A DNA stretch of 64,000 nt, from contig NZ_JADJTF010000001.1 in assembly GCF_016711335.1 (NCBI RefSeq), positions 2,170,001-2,234,000 on the forward strand, in the 5' to 3' direction. The translations under genes and the position numbers were made by a program. Below the pieces are notes generated by a model. That model was not told the DNA's origin and ran no database searches. It was given only the letters and a program-made list of their open reading frames with translations. Shown piece after piece: positions 8,548-17,857 of the stretch (positions are counted from its first letter, which is position 1; the number at the start of each line of letters is the position of its first letter). This stretch comes from Thiofilum sp. Lineage in GTDB: Bacteria > Pseudomonadota > Gammaproteobacteria > Thiotrichales > Thiotrichaceae.

Positions 8548-10218
8548 ATGGAAAAAGTGTGGTTAGACCATTACCCTGAGGGTGTGCCAGTAGATATTGA
8601 CCCAGACCAATACAGCTCAATAGCCGATTTATTTCGCCGCAGCACTCAGCAATTCAGTCAGTTACCTGCCTTTAGTAATTTAGGTAAAACTTTAAGTTAT
8701 AGCGAAGCGGATCAGCTTACGCGCCAATTCGCTGCTTATTTAACTCAAGAGGCTAAATTAAAAAAAGGCGACCGCATCGCCATTATGATGCCCAATTTAT
8801 TGCAATATCCTATTGTATTATTTGGTGCATTACGTGCAGGCTTAATTGTTGTTAATACTAATCCTCTCTATACAGCCAATGAATTAGAGCATCAACTTAA
8901 AGATTCTGGTGCTCAAGCCATTGTCATTGTAGAAAACTTTGCTCATGTACTAGAAAAAGTGGTAGCACGTACTGAGGTCAAAACCATTATTACCACTGAG
9001 GTGGGTGATTTAGTCGGTGGCTTTAAATCCTTACTGATTAATTTTGTGGTGCGCTATCTTAAGAAAATGGTTCCAGCTTTTTCTTTGCCACAAGCAGTAA
9101 AGCTAAAGCAGGTTTTGAAAATAGGTAGCCAGCGTCTCAATAGTTACCAAGACCCCGTACTCAATAATCAGGATATTGCCTTTTTACAATACACGGGGGG
9201 TACTACGGGGGTTGCTAAGGGGGCGGTATTAACCCATCGCAATATGCTATCCAATTTATTGCAAGCCTCTAGTTGGACGACGCATTATTTAGAGGAGGGC
9301 AAAGAGGTTTTCATTACCGCTTTGCCGCTCTATCATGTGTTTGCTTTAACCGCGAATGCTTTATTTGCGATTAAAATCGGTGCGCATAATATTCTTATCA
9401 CTAATCCGCGTGATGTCCCTACCTTCCTTAAAGATTTAAAGCGCTATCCTTTTACCTTTATTACGGGTGTCAATACCTTATTCAATCTGCTCTTGAATGC
9501 CAAAGGTATTGAAGAAGTCGATTTCTCAAAATTAAAAGTCGCTTTAGGGGGCGGCATGGCGGTACAAGAAGCCGTCGCTAAACGCTGGAAAGCGTTAACG
9601 GGAGTGGTGTTATTAGAGGCCTATGGTTTAACTGAAACCTCACCTGCGGTCTGTATTAATCCGGTCGATTTGCAAGAGTATAACGGCATGATTGGTTTGC
9701 CCCTATCGTCTACTGAAGTATCCGTACATGATTTAGAGGGTAATGAATTAGGGATAGGTGAAGCCGGAGAGTTATGGGTACGTGGTCCACAAGTCATGCG
9801 TGAATATTGGCAGCGCCCCGCTGAAACTGCCAAAGTTTTAACCGCTGAGGGTTGGCTTAAAACCGGAGATGTCGCGGTGATTAATGAGCACGGTTATGTG
9901 AAATTAGTGGATCGACTCAAGGATATGGTTTTGGTATCGGGCTTTAATGTCTATCCTAATGAAGTTGAGGATGCTCTAGCCTCCCATCCTAAGATTTTAG
10001 AGTCGGGAGTGATTGGGGTAAAAGATGAACATTCGGGTGAAATCGTCAAAGCTTTTATCGTTAAAAAAGACCCTAGTTTGACGGTTGAAGAGGTTCAGGA
10101 GCATTGTCGTCAATTATTGACTAGCTATAAATGCCCAAGACAAATTGTCTTTGTGGACTCTTTGCCTAAGAGCAATGTAGGCAAAATTTTACGCAAAGAA
10201 TTACGTAATTTATCATAA
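8548..10218 (+). CDS. fadD: Long-chain fatty acid-CoA ligase
   Basis: An AMP-forming acyl-CoA synthetase of about 556 residues. It has the P-loop-like YTGGTTGVAKGAVLTH, the YGLTETSP adenylate motif, the KTGDVA and KDMVLVSGFNVYPNEVE hinge, and the C-terminal lysine in NVGKILRKELR. I chose the ATG at 8548 because AAGAGGAGG lies just before it. A longer frame from 8497 would overlap the SDR stop and lacks such a site. It activates fatty acids for the preceding beta-oxidation genes and is probably the last gene of that operon. Confidence 0.92.
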   Translation: MEKVWLDHYPEGVPVDIDPDQYSSIADLFRRSTQQFSQLPAFSNLGKTLSYSEADQLTRQFAAYLTQEAKLKKGDRIAIMMPNLLQYPIVLFGALRAGLIVVNTNPLYTANELEHQLKDSGAQAIVIVENFAHVLEKVVARTEVKTIITTEVGDLVGGFKSLLINFVVRYLKKMVPAFSLPQAVKLKQVLKIGSQRLNSYQDPVLNNQDIAFLQYTGGTTGVAKGAVLTHRNMLSNLLQASSWTTHYLEEGKEVFITALPLYHVFALTANALFAIKIGAHNILITNPRDVPTFLKDLKRYPFTFITGVNTLFNLLLNAKGIEEVDFSKLKVALGGGMAVQEAVAKRWKALTGVVLLEAYGLTETSPAVCINPVDLQEYNGMIGLPLSSTEVSVHDLEGNELGIGEAGELWVRGPQVMREYWQRPAETAKVLTAEGWLKTGDVAVINEHGYVKLVDRLKDMVLVSGFNVYPNEVEDALASHPKILESGVIGVKDEHSGEIVKAFIVKKDPSLTVEEVQEHCRQLLTSYKCPRQIVFVDSLPKSNVGKILRKELRNLS

Positions 10219-10225
10219 TAAATAC

Positions 10226-10264
10226 TACGTTTAGCGTCACTTTTTAGTTGACGCTAACGTAAAC
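10226..10264. promoter_or_regulatory. Inverted repeat with LiuR-like operator before ETF-QO
   Basis: TTGACGCTAACGTAAAC (10248-10264) closely resembles the operator-like site at 1158. Its left neighbour TACGTTTAGCGTCAC (10226-10240) is nearly its reverse complement, giving two facing sites with a 7-base gap. The TTGACG could be a -35 box with CATTAT (10272-10277) as -10 at 18 bases. The structure could double as a weak terminator for fadD, but no T-run follows. Co-regulation of ETF-QO with the fad operon is inferred. Confidence 0.55.
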
Positions 10265-10319
10265 TTACTGCCATTATCAAGCCCACAGCCCATCGTGAGG
10301 CGAGCTAGAGAGATCAGAT

Positions 10320-11993
10320 ATGAGCGCAATTGAACGGGATTCAATGGAGTTTGATGTTGTTATTGTCGGTGGTGGACCGGCGGGTTTAGCGGCGGCGTGT
10401 CGCTTGAAACAATTAGCCAATGAAGCAGGGCAAGAGCTAAGCGTTTGTTTAGTCGAAAAAGGCTCAGAAATAGGTGCTCATATTCTCTCTGGTGCAGTGA
10501 TTGAGTCGCGTGCCTTAGATGAGTTATTTCCTGATTGGCATGAAATGGGTGCACCACTCAATGTAGCGGTGACGGAGGATGAGCTTTATTTGCTGCATAG
10601 TGCAAAGGGGGCGGTCAAATTACCCCATCTGTTTATTCCTGCGACTATGCACAATCAGGGCAACTATATTGTCAGTCTTGGAAATGTATGTCGCTGGCTA
10701 GCTGAACAAGCAGAAGCATTAGGCGTGGATGTATTCCCCGGCTTTACCGCGAGTGAAATTCTTTATCATGACGATGGTAGTGTGCGCGGTATTCAAACCG
10801 GTGATATGGGCATAGGTGCAGACGGTGAGCCTAAAGATAGTTTTACGCCCGGAATGGAGTTAATTGCTAAATATACGCTCTTCGCTGAAGGCAGTCGGGG
10901 TCATTTAGGTAAACAGCTTTATCAACAATTTAAGCTTGATGCAAATGCTGATGCTCAACATTATGGTTTAGGTATTAAAGAGTTATGGGATGTTGATCCA
11001 GCTAAGCATCAGCAAGGCAAAGTAGTACATGGCTCTGGTTGGCCTTTGGAAAAGTGGGCTATGCCCGGTGGTACAGGCGGTGGTTTCTTCCTCTATCACG
11101 CCGAAAATAACCAAGTCGTAGTCGGTTTGATTGTTGATTTAAATTACTCCAATCCGTATCTAAGCCCCTATGATGAGTTTCAACGCTTAAAGCATCATCC
11201 GGTCATTGCCCAAACCTTAGAGGGGGGTAAACGCGTCGCCTATGGTGCGCGAGCGATTACTAAGGGCGGTTTTAATGCTTTACCGAAAATGACTTTCCCC
11301 GGTGGTCTACTCATTGGCTGTAATGCGGGTACGCTGAACTTCTCCAAAATCAAAGGTACACATACCGCAATGAAAACGGGCATGTTAGCGGCTGAAGAGG
11401 TTTTTACAGCCCTACAGACAGGTGATGAAGGTGGCAGAGATTTAACGGGTTATGCCGAGCGTTTTAAACATTCATGGGTTTATGAGGAATTAGAGTCCTC
11501 GCGTAATTTTGGTCCCGCATTGCATAAGTACGGAGCGCTATTAGGCGGTACGGTTAATTATTTAGATCAAAACTGGTTCAAGGGTAAATTGCCTTTTACC
11601 TTGCGTGATAATCATCCCGACTATGCTCGATTGAAACCTGCTAGTGAATGCAAACCGATTACCTACCCTAAACCCGATGGTAAGTTGAGCTTTGATAAAT
11701 TGACCTCGGTCTTTTTATCCAATACCAATCATGAAGAAGATCAACCTTGCCATTTACGTTTAAAAGATCCAACCATTCCGATTCAGTCTAATCTGCCGAA
11801 ATATGCTGAGCCTGCCCAGCGTTATTGTCCGGCGGGGGTATATGAAGTGGTAGAGGATGCGAGTGGGGTACGGTTCCAAATCAATGCGCAAAACTGTGTG
11901 CATTGCAAAACGTGTGATATTAAAGACCCCGCACAAAATATTACTTGGGTGACACCAGAGGGCGGTGGTGGCCCTAATTACCCGAATATGTAA
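10320..11993 (+). CDS. Electron transfer flavoprotein-ubiquinone oxidoreductase
   Basis: The 557-residue protein has an N-terminal FAD motif (VVIVGGGPAGLAAACR, about residues 13-28). Its C-terminal 4Fe-4S ligand set is YCPAGVYE then NCVHCKTCDIKDP, and it ends in GGGGPNYPNM, all hallmarks of ETF-QO. It is membrane-associated and transfers electrons from acyl-CoA dehydrogenases via ETF to quinone. GAGAGATC provides a modest ribosome site before the ATG at 10320. An internal ATG at residue 9 is a possible alternative. The ETF subunits themselves are not in the window. Confidence 0.95.
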   Translation: MSAIERDSMEFDVVIVGGGPAGLAAACRLKQLANEAGQELSVCLVEKGSEIGAHILSGAVIESRALDELFPDWHEMGAPLNVAVTEDELYLLHSAKGAVKLPHLFIPATMHNQGNYIVSLGNVCRWLAEQAEALGVDVFPGFTASEILYHDDGSVRGIQTGDMGIGADGEPKDSFTPGMELIAKYTLFAEGSRGHLGKQLYQQFKLDANADAQHYGLGIKELWDVDPAKHQQGKVVHGSGWPLEKWAMPGGTGGGFFLYHAENNQVVVGLIVDLNYSNPYLSPYDEFQRLKHHPVIAQTLEGGKRVAYGARAITKGGFNALPKMTFPGGLLIGCNAGTLNFSKIKGTHTAMKTGMLAAEEVFTALQTGDEGGRDLTGYAERFKHSWVYEELESSRNFGPALHKYGALLGGTVNYLDQNWFKGKLPFTLRDNHPDYARLKPASECKPITYPKPDGKLSFDKLTSVFLSNTNHEEDQPCHLRLKDPTIPIQSNLPKYAEPAQRYCPAGVYEVVEDASGVRFQINAQNCVHCKTCDIKDPAQNITWVTPEGGGGPNYPNM

Positions 11994-12004
11994 AAGAATG
12001 AACT

Positions 12005-12111
12005 AAAAGCAGTGGGGTACTTCTGGAGCAGTCTTGTTGGCATGGATGCCAACTTGTAGCGTACAGGGATGTATTTACAGCGACTGCGGAAGAAGTGCCC
12101 CACCGCTTTTT
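12005..12111 (+). terminator. Nested-hairpin terminator repeat, copy 1
   Basis: Outer arms AAAAGCAGTGGGGTACTTCT and AGAAGTGCCCCACCGCTTTT pair almost perfectly and end in a T-run after the ETF-QO gene. The loop (12025-12092) is itself structured and begins GGAGCAGTCTTG and ends GCGACTGCGGAAG. The same loop, with different outer arms, recurs in reverse orientation at 46900-47004. Outer arms change while the inner loop is kept, so this is a dispersed element placed at gene ends. Confidence 0.75.
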
Positions 12112-12140
12112 AGCAACGAATCAGTTTAAGGAGTAGAGTC

Positions 12141-12557
12141 ATGCCTAGAGAGTTAAAAGTCGGTGATAAAGCCTCAGTAACCCGTCAATTCACGGATCAA
12201 GATGTGCGCTTATATGCTGAACTGTCTACCGACCGCAATCCGGTGCATTTGGATGAGGCATTTGCAGCGACCACGCAATTTAAACAACGCATTGTGCACG
12301 GTATGTTAGTGGGCAGCATGTTTACTGGGTTAATGGGCGAGGAGTTACCCGGTAATGGCTCGATTTACATGACGCAAAATTTGAATTTTAAAGCTCCGGT
12401 TTATTTAAATACCGATGTGACTGCAACGGTTGAAATTACTAGCATTCGTGAAGGTAAACCGATTGTGACCTTAAGCACTATTTGCACGGATAACGACGGC
12501 AAAGTATTAGTGCAAGGTGAGGCAGTGATGTATGTGCCTTGGCTGAAAAAGGCTTAA
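12141..12557 (+). CDS. phaJ: MaoC-family (R)-specific enoyl-CoA hydratase
   Basis: A 138-residue single-hotdog protein. It has the hydratase 2 motif with catalytic Asp and His (YAELSTDRNPVHLDE, residues 30-44) and RIVHGMLVGSMFTGL. It converts trans-2-enoyl-CoA to (R)-3-hydroxyacyl-CoA, the monomer for PHA synthase, a class I form of which is encoded at 47016-49286. AAGGAG precedes the start. It lies behind a strong terminator, so it probably has its own promoter. The (R)-stereochemistry is a family inference. Confidence 0.87.
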   Translation: MPRELKVGDKASVTRQFTDQDVRLYAELSTDRNPVHLDEAFAATTQFKQRIVHGMLVGSMFTGLMGEELPGNGSIYMTQNLNFKAPVYLNTDVTATVEITSIREGKPIVTLSTICTDNDGKVLVQGEAVMYVPWLKKA

Positions 12558-12664
12558 GTTATTTAATTTGTCGAAGTTTTCAGAGGCAAACATAGCTGTT
12601 TGCCCGTTATATTTAGCCTATTTACTATCTTGCCGCAAAATCCCAATAGCGTGTAATGACTGAC

Positions 12665-13312
12665 CTAAGACTGGACAAAAATAAGCTCAATAAAAGCATC
12701 AAATAATGCTTCAGGTTGCAATTGCCGATCTAAAAATAGCCCATTCCAAATAATGCTTAGCAGACCGGGTGAGAGCATCAGCATAGGGTACTCTATCAAA
12801 GCTTCAGATTTTATTTCCCCCCTAGCTTTGGCTTGTTTAGCTAAGGTTTGAATAGCGGATAAAACAGGTTCCAATACAACTCGTTGATATACAGCAACCA
12901 AACTGGGAAACCGAGGGCCTTCGGTAATAATTAAGCGCAACAAATCAGCCTTATGTGATTTTTGTAAATCAGCCATAAAGGGGCGTATAGCTTGGCGCAG
13001 AATTTCTTCAATACTTCCTGTAGGTTCTAAGTTCGGGTTTTGCAGTGTCTGTACAGTACTGCCAAGAGCTTGCACGAGTACACCTTCAAATAAAGCCTCC
13101 TTAGTTGGATAGTAGCGATAGAGGGTTCCTTTGCCTAAGCCCGCTTGTTGAGCCACATCGATCATGCGAGTGCCTTCAAATCCACCGCTAATAAATAACT
13201 GAAAAGCAGCTTTGACAATTCGAGTTTGAGTTTCGGCCGTTTTAGCCGGACTGAGACCACGCCCTCGCCGTTGCTTTTGAGCTTGATGTTCGTGATTGCA
13301 TTCGTTTTCCAT
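12665..13312 (-). CDS. TetR-family transcriptional regulator
   Basis: A 215-residue protein with an N-terminal HTH (KAAFQLFISGGFEGTRMIDV, then GLGKGTLYRYYPTKEALF) and a helical ligand-binding C-terminal domain. It starts with a His/Glu-rich leader (MENECNHEHQAQ). It is divergent from a flavin monooxygenase gene, with a symmetrical sequence between them (13360-13392). By the usual TetR logic it represses that gene and itself and is released by a hydrophobic ligand. The ligand is unknown. Confidence 0.9.
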   Translation of the reverse strand: MENECNHEHQAQKQRRGRGLSPAKTAETQTRIVKAAFQLFISGGFEGTRMIDVAQQAGLGKGTLYRYYPTKEALFEGVLVQALGSTVQTLQNPNLEPTGSIEEILRQAIRPFMADLQKSHKADLLRLIITEGPRFPSLVAVYQRVVLEPVLSAIQTLAKQAKARGEIKSEALIEYPMLMLSPGLLSIIWNGLFLDRQLQPEALFDAFIELIFVQS

Positions 13313-13359
13313 ATAAACATGATACCGCAGATTGAATCAATGGTTTTTTATGACTATAG

Positions 13360-13399
13360 GGTCACTTTTATTTACATTAGTGACCGGTGAGTCTATTAT
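13360..13399 (+). promoter_or_regulatory. Promoter with probable TetR operator
   Basis: TTTACA (13371-13376) and TATTAT (13394-13399) are separated by 17 bases and would drive the monooxygenase. The half-sites GGTCACT (13360-13366), AGTGACC (13379-13385) and GGTGAGT (13386-13392) straddle the -35 and spacer. The first two form a perfect inverted repeat and the last two a near-palindrome. This fits repression by the divergent TetR protein. Confidence 0.6.
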
Positions 13400-13464
13400 A
13401 CATGGAGCAAGCAAAATTGCTTTTCATATGAGCTTCTTATGTAAATAGGTGGTGGAGATTAGCT

Positions 13465-15003
13465 ATGACTACTCATTTAGCCAAAGATAAACCTAAGGTA
13501 TTAGTGGTGGGTGCAGGTCCAACAGGGCTATTGCTCTCTTTAGTGCTAATGCGGCAAGGTGTGCAAGTTCGGTTGATTGATCAAAAGTCTGGTCCAATAA
13601 AAGAATCGCGTGCTATGGGAGTACAAGCAAGAACGCTAGAGTTTTATCGTCAATTGGGTTTAAGCGAAGCTCTGGTTAAGTTGGGTGTGCAAACTGAAAA
13701 CACTCATCTGGGGGTTAATGGACGTAAAGTTGCTCAATTTTCATTGAAAAATATGGGTCAAGGATTGAGTCCCTATCCCTATCTGCTGACCTTAGCTCAA
13801 GATGTACATGAGTCGTTTTTAGTAGAACAATTAGCTGCTTGTGGTCTTTACGTGGAATGGAGTACCACTTTAAAGACTCTCGCTCAGGATGGAACTACCG
13901 TTAAAACCATTGTCATTTTGCCGGATGGCTCAGAGGAAGAGATAGAGACATCTTACTTAGTTGGCTGTGATGGTGCTCGGAGTACTACGCGACAGGCTCT
14001 TGGTATAGCTTTTGGCGGTGGTACGAGCGAGGGATTATTTTATGTGGCAGATGTAGATATTGGTCGCAACAATCAAGACGTGCATGTCGGAATTGCACCA
14101 GACACCTTAGCGTTAATGATGCCAGTACGCACCAGTGGTATGCAGCGTATTTTAGGAATTGTGCCTAAAACCATTGCCACACAAGCAAATATTTCGTTTA
14201 ACGATGTTAGTCAAGATAGTGCTCATTTACTGAATATTAAAGTGAAAGCTGTCAACTGGTTCTCAACCTATCGAGTTCACCATAGGGTAGCTGAGCGTTT
14301 TCGAGAGGAACGGTGTTTTATAGCGGGAGATGCCGGTCATATTCATTCACCTGTTGGAGGTCAGGGCATGAATACAGGATTAGGTGATGCGATGAACTTA
14401 GCTTGGAAACTGGCTCAAGTGATTAATAATAGAGCAGATGCTAAACTATTAAATACTTATGAGCCTGAGCGCATTAAGTTTGCAAGGCAATTGATTAACA
14501 CGACGGACGGCATGTTTCAAAAAATGACTGCTGAAGGGTGGTTCACGCGCTATTTAAGAGTGAGCATTGTGCCATCAATAATAAAGCTGTTAACGCGTTA
14601 TCCAATAACTAAACGTAGTTTATTTAAAACAGTGAGCCAGATTCGTATTGCCTATACCGATAGCCCCTTGAGCCAAGGTAAACAGGGACGTATTTCTGCT
14701 GGTGAACGTTTACCTTTTGTCCCTGAAATTGATAATCACCAGTCTCTCAATTGTCTCGATTGGCAGCTTCATATCTATGGAGAACCCTCAAAGTCTCTGA
14801 CTGAGCTAGTGGCAAAACTTGGATTAACTATTACCCTTTTTCCTTATAGTCCTGCTGTGAGAAAGGCTGGTTTTGCTCGTAATCAAGCTTATTTAATTCG
14901 TCCAGATGGTTATATTGCACTCATTATGACTAATCAAAACTCAACTCAGCTCGCCGATTATGTGCAAACTTGGGGACTAAAATTTTCTCCTCAGAATGGG
15001 TAG
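13465..15003 (+). CDS. FAD-dependent aromatic-type monooxygenase
   Basis: A 512-residue PHBH-fold flavoprotein. It has an N-terminal GAGPTGLLLSLVL dinucleotide motif, the DG motif in VGCDGARSTTR, and the second FAD motif CFIAGDAGHIHSPVGGQGMN with the typical HSPVGGQGMNTGLGDA helix. A C-terminal thioredoxin-like tail follows. The group hydroxylates aromatic or polyketide substrates using NAD(P)H. AGGTGGTGGAGA lies before the start. It is probably controlled by the divergent TetR gene. The substrate cannot be assigned. Confidence 0.88.
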   Translation: MTTHLAKDKPKVLVVGAGPTGLLLSLVLMRQGVQVRLIDQKSGPIKESRAMGVQARTLEFYRQLGLSEALVKLGVQTENTHLGVNGRKVAQFSLKNMGQGLSPYPYLLTLAQDVHESFLVEQLAACGLYVEWSTTLKTLAQDGTTVKTIVILPDGSEEEIETSYLVGCDGARSTTRQALGIAFGGGTSEGLFYVADVDIGRNNQDVHVGIAPDTLALMMPVRTSGMQRILGIVPKTIATQANISFNDVSQDSAHLLNIKVKAVNWFSTYRVHHRVAERFREERCFIAGDAGHIHSPVGGQGMNTGLGDAMNLAWKLAQVINNRADAKLLNTYEPERIKFARQLINTTDGMFQKMTAEGWFTRYLRVSIVPSIIKLLTRYPITKRSLFKTVSQIRIAYTDSPLSQGKQGRISAGERLPFVPEIDNHQSLNCLDWQLHIYGEPSKSLTELVAKLGLTITLFPYSPAVRKAGFARNQAYLIRPDGYIALIMTNQNSTQLADYVQTWGLKFSPQNG

Positions 15004-15155
15004 CGTTAAGATCCTAGAGTTGCTACTGCCGTTTGGTATGACGCAATGCGACAATGGCTTCCTTATCTTTGTTAGGGGTGATTAGCCTGAATTTAACCTA
15101 AGTCAATGGTTGCAGTATGCTATAGTCAAAGCATCTGGCCAGCCGAGGTTTACCG

Positions 15156-15776
15156 ATGTCAACCGCCGAAAAATTAGTACAAACTTATACCTATGCCGAC
15201 TATCAAAACTGGTCTGAGGATGAGCGTTGGGAATTAATTAATGGCATTGCTTATGCCATGACAGCGCCTTTGCGTATTCATCAAAGTGTGGTTTTTGAAG
15301 TAGGGGGACAAATTCGTGACTACCTCAAAGCACAACATGCAGAGTGTAAAGCGTATGTTGCTCCCTTTGCTGTGCGTTTGCCCAAGGCTAATCAATCCGA
15401 TGATAAAACCGATACAGTGGTTGAACCTGATATAGTGGTGGTGTGTGACAAAACCAAACTAGATCGGCGTGGGTGTCGTGGTGCGCCTGATTGGATAATT
15501 GAAGTACTTTCTGCCTCTACCGCGCTTAAAGATATGAATCTCAAACGCGATTTATACGAAAAACAAGGTGTTAAAGAATATTGGATCGTACATCCTGAAG
15601 AGCGCTGGGTGATGGTTTATACTCTGAATGATCAGAACAGCTATGGCAAACCCTTAGTCCTGAGTATGACTGAGGCTAGTACGGTATTGAGTTTTAATGG
15701 TTTAAGCATTGATTGGGGATTTCTAGCAGAATTTGATGAGCCAGTAGAGCAAGACTCAGATAGCGTAATGCTTTAA
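15156..15776 (+). CDS. Uma2-family putative restriction endonuclease
   Basis: A 206-residue protein with the Uma2/DUF820 PD-(D/E)XK arrangement: ELINGIAYAM near the N-terminus, VVEPDIVVVCD in the middle, and the core EVLSAST then YEKQGVKEYWIVHPEE. The family is common in filamentous bacteria; its function is not established. A second Uma2 gene in this window (37110-38916) is broken by a transposon. The gene stands alone before der. Confidence 0.85.
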   Translation: MSTAEKLVQTYTYADYQNWSEDERWELINGIAYAMTAPLRIHQSVVFEVGGQIRDYLKAQHAECKAYVAPFAVRLPKANQSDDKTDTVVEPDIVVVCDKTKLDRRGCRGAPDWIIEVLSASTALKDMNLKRDLYEKQGVKEYWIVHPEERWVMVYTLNDQNSYGKPLVLSMTEASTVLSFNGLSIDWGFLAEFDEPVEQDSDSVML

Positions 15777-15832
15777 CTCTACTTTGTGGTATCCTTCCGC
15801 GCTTAATGTTTTACTGTAAATAAACCTCTGTC

Positions 15833-17263
15833 ATGAAACCAGTTCTTGCCTTGATCGGTCGCCCTAATGTAGGGAAATCTACCTTATTTAATCGTTTGAC
15901 GCGCTCGCGTGATGCTTTAGTAGCAGACTTTCCGGGGCTGACGCGTGATCGCAAATATGGCTTAGGTGAGTTAGATGAGCGTGAATATCATCTGATTGAT
16001 ACAGGCGGCTTGAGTGGCGAAGAAGTTGGTATTGATGAACAGATGGCCAAGCAAAGTAAAGCCGCTATTCAAGAAGCCGACGCCGTACTGTTTATCGTCG
16101 ATGGTAAGCACGGGCGCACGGGCGCGGATGAAATGATTGCTGACCTGTTACGTGTGAGTAATAAGCCCGTATTTTTAGTGATTAATAAAATCGACCGTAT
16201 TGATGCGGATCAAGCCGCCTCGGAGTTTTATGGCTTTGGTTTTACGAATGTATTTACCATTGCAGCGGCACACAATCGGGGCGTGACCTCCATGATGGAG
16301 GCTATTCTGGAAACCTTCCCGCTAACCTCTGCCGAAGAAGAGACTCCGCAGCTCTTTGATGAGGAGGGTAATGCTATTGAGCAAGAGGGACGAGTTAAAA
16401 TTGCCTTTGTGGGGCGTCCTAATGTAGGTAAATCTACCTTGGTGAACCGTATCTTAGGCGAAGAGCGCGTCATTGCATTTGATCAACCCGGCACTACCCG
16501 CGACAGTATCTACATTCCTTTTGAGCGCGATGGTCAGCAATATACGTTAATCGATACGGCGGGTATGCGTCGCCGTAGCCGCGTCAGTGAGACGATTGAA
16601 AAATTCAGTATTATTAAAACCATGGAGGCTATTCAGGCTGCCCATGTCGTGATTATGCTGGTGGATGCTCATGATGCTATTACGGATCAGGATGCAACAC
16701 TTTTGGGGATGATTATTGATGCAGGACGGGCATTAGTACTCGCTATTAATAAGTGGGATGGTTTGGACAATGAACAGCGCGACCTCATCAAACATCAATT
16801 AGAGCTGAAATTACCCTTCCTAGATTTTGCGGATAAACATTTTATTTCAGCTAAACACGGCACAGGCGTCGGTTTATTATTTGGCTCGGTCTTAGAGGCC
16901 TATGATTCGGCGATGCTTAAAGTGCCTACTTCACGTTTGACCCGTATTCTAGAAACAGCGATTCGCCTGCATCAGCCGCCTATTATCAATGGTCGGCGGA
17001 TTAAATTACGCTATGCACACCAAGGTGGCAGCAATCCATTTTTAATTATTATTCATGGTAATCAAACCGAGCGTGTGCCCCCTAGCTATGAAACCTATTT
17101 AATTAACTACTTCCGCAAAAGCCTGAAATTAAAAGGCACTCAAGTCAAAATCGAATTTAGAACGGGTGAAAACCCCTATGAAGGTAAGCGTAATACGCTA
17201 ACGCCACGTCAAATTCATAAGAAAAAACGCTTGATGAAATTCATTAAGAAAAGCTCTAAATAA
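15833..17263 (+). CDS. der: Ribosome assembly GTPase Der (EngA)
   Basis: The 476-residue protein has two tandem GTPase domains, each with the G1 motif GRPNVGKS (residues 8-15 and about 196-203). Each also carries G3 (DTGG and DTAG) and NKID/NKWD. The C-terminal KH-like domain ends in a basic tail. This double-GTPase arrangement is unique to Der, which is needed for 50S subunit maturation. Its stop lies three bases from the stop of ampD on the other strand (tail to tail). Confidence 0.97.
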   Translation: MKPVLALIGRPNVGKSTLFNRLTRSRDALVADFPGLTRDRKYGLGELDEREYHLIDTGGLSGEEVGIDEQMAKQSKAAIQEADAVLFIVDGKHGRTGADEMIADLLRVSNKPVFLVINKIDRIDADQAASEFYGFGFTNVFTIAAAHNRGVTSMMEAILETFPLTSAEEETPQLFDEEGNAIEQEGRVKIAFVGRPNVGKSTLVNRILGEERVIAFDQPGTTRDSIYIPFERDGQQYTLIDTAGMRRRSRVSETIEKFSIIKTMEAIQAAHVVIMLVDAHDAITDQDATLLGMIIDAGRALVLAINKWDGLDNEQRDLIKHQLELKLPFLDFADKHFISAKHGTGVGLLFGSVLEAYDSAMLKVPTSRLTRILETAIRLHQPPIINGRRIKLRYAHQGGSNPFLIIIHGNQTERVPPSYETYLINYFRKSLKLKGTQVKIEFRTGENPYEGKRNTLTPRQIHKKKRLMKFIKKSSK

Positions 17264-17266
17264 ATC

Positions 17267-17857
17267 CTAAGCAAACTGCCCTAATACATTGCCTGCATCA
17301 GCAGGCAGTTTGACGCCTAAGCGTTCAGATAAACGTTGCCAATCAAAATAAGGTCCCGGATCGGTTTTACGTCCGGGGGCGATGTGTTCGTGTCCGGTAA
17401 TATGCTCAAGGCTTAACGTGGGATAGGCTTGCACTAGCTCAAGCAGTAAGCGTTCTAACATCTGATATTGTGCTGCGGTGAAAGGCTCAAAATCGGTACC
17501 TTCGATTTCAATACCAATCGAAAAATCATTACAACGCTCACGCCCTTGATAGCGCGATACTCCTGCATGAAACGCACGTTGATGAAAGGGCACGTATTGC
17601 ACGACCTCACCCTCACGACGAATCAGGATATGACTCGCTACCCGTAAATGTTGAATAGTGGCAAAAAAAGGATGTGCCTGAGGATCGAGTTGATTCGTAA
17701 ACAGTTGATCGATCCAATTACCGCCAAATTCATAAGGTGGCAGAGTAATATTGTGTAGCACGATTAAATCCGGCACACAGCCTTCAGGACGCTGATCGCA
17801 ATTGGGCGAGGGGCATTGACGTGCTAAGGTGTATAAGCCTGTTGTAGTGTCAATCAT
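17267..17857 (-). CDS. ampD: 1,6-anhydro-N-acetylmuramyl-L-alanine amidase
   Basis: A 196-residue amidase_2 protein. It has a zinc-binding His in VLHNITLPP and His/Asp ligands in GHEHIAPGRKTDPGPYFDW. The N-terminus CPSPNCDQRP is typical of AmpD. It cleaves the peptide from anhydro-muropeptides in cytoplasmic peptidoglycan recycling. It overlaps the preceding thioredoxin-like gene at one base (17857), so the two are translationally coupled. Confidence 0.95.
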   Translation of the reverse strand: MIDTTTGLYTLARQCPSPNCDQRPEGCVPDLIVLHNITLPPYEFGGNWIDQLFTNQLDPQAHPFFATIQHLRVASHILIRREGEVVQYVPFHQRAFHAGVSRYQGRERCNDFSIGIEIEGTDFEPFTAAQYQMLERLLLELVQAYPTLSLEHITGHEHIAPGRKTDPGPYFDWQRLSERLGVKLPADAGNVLGQFA

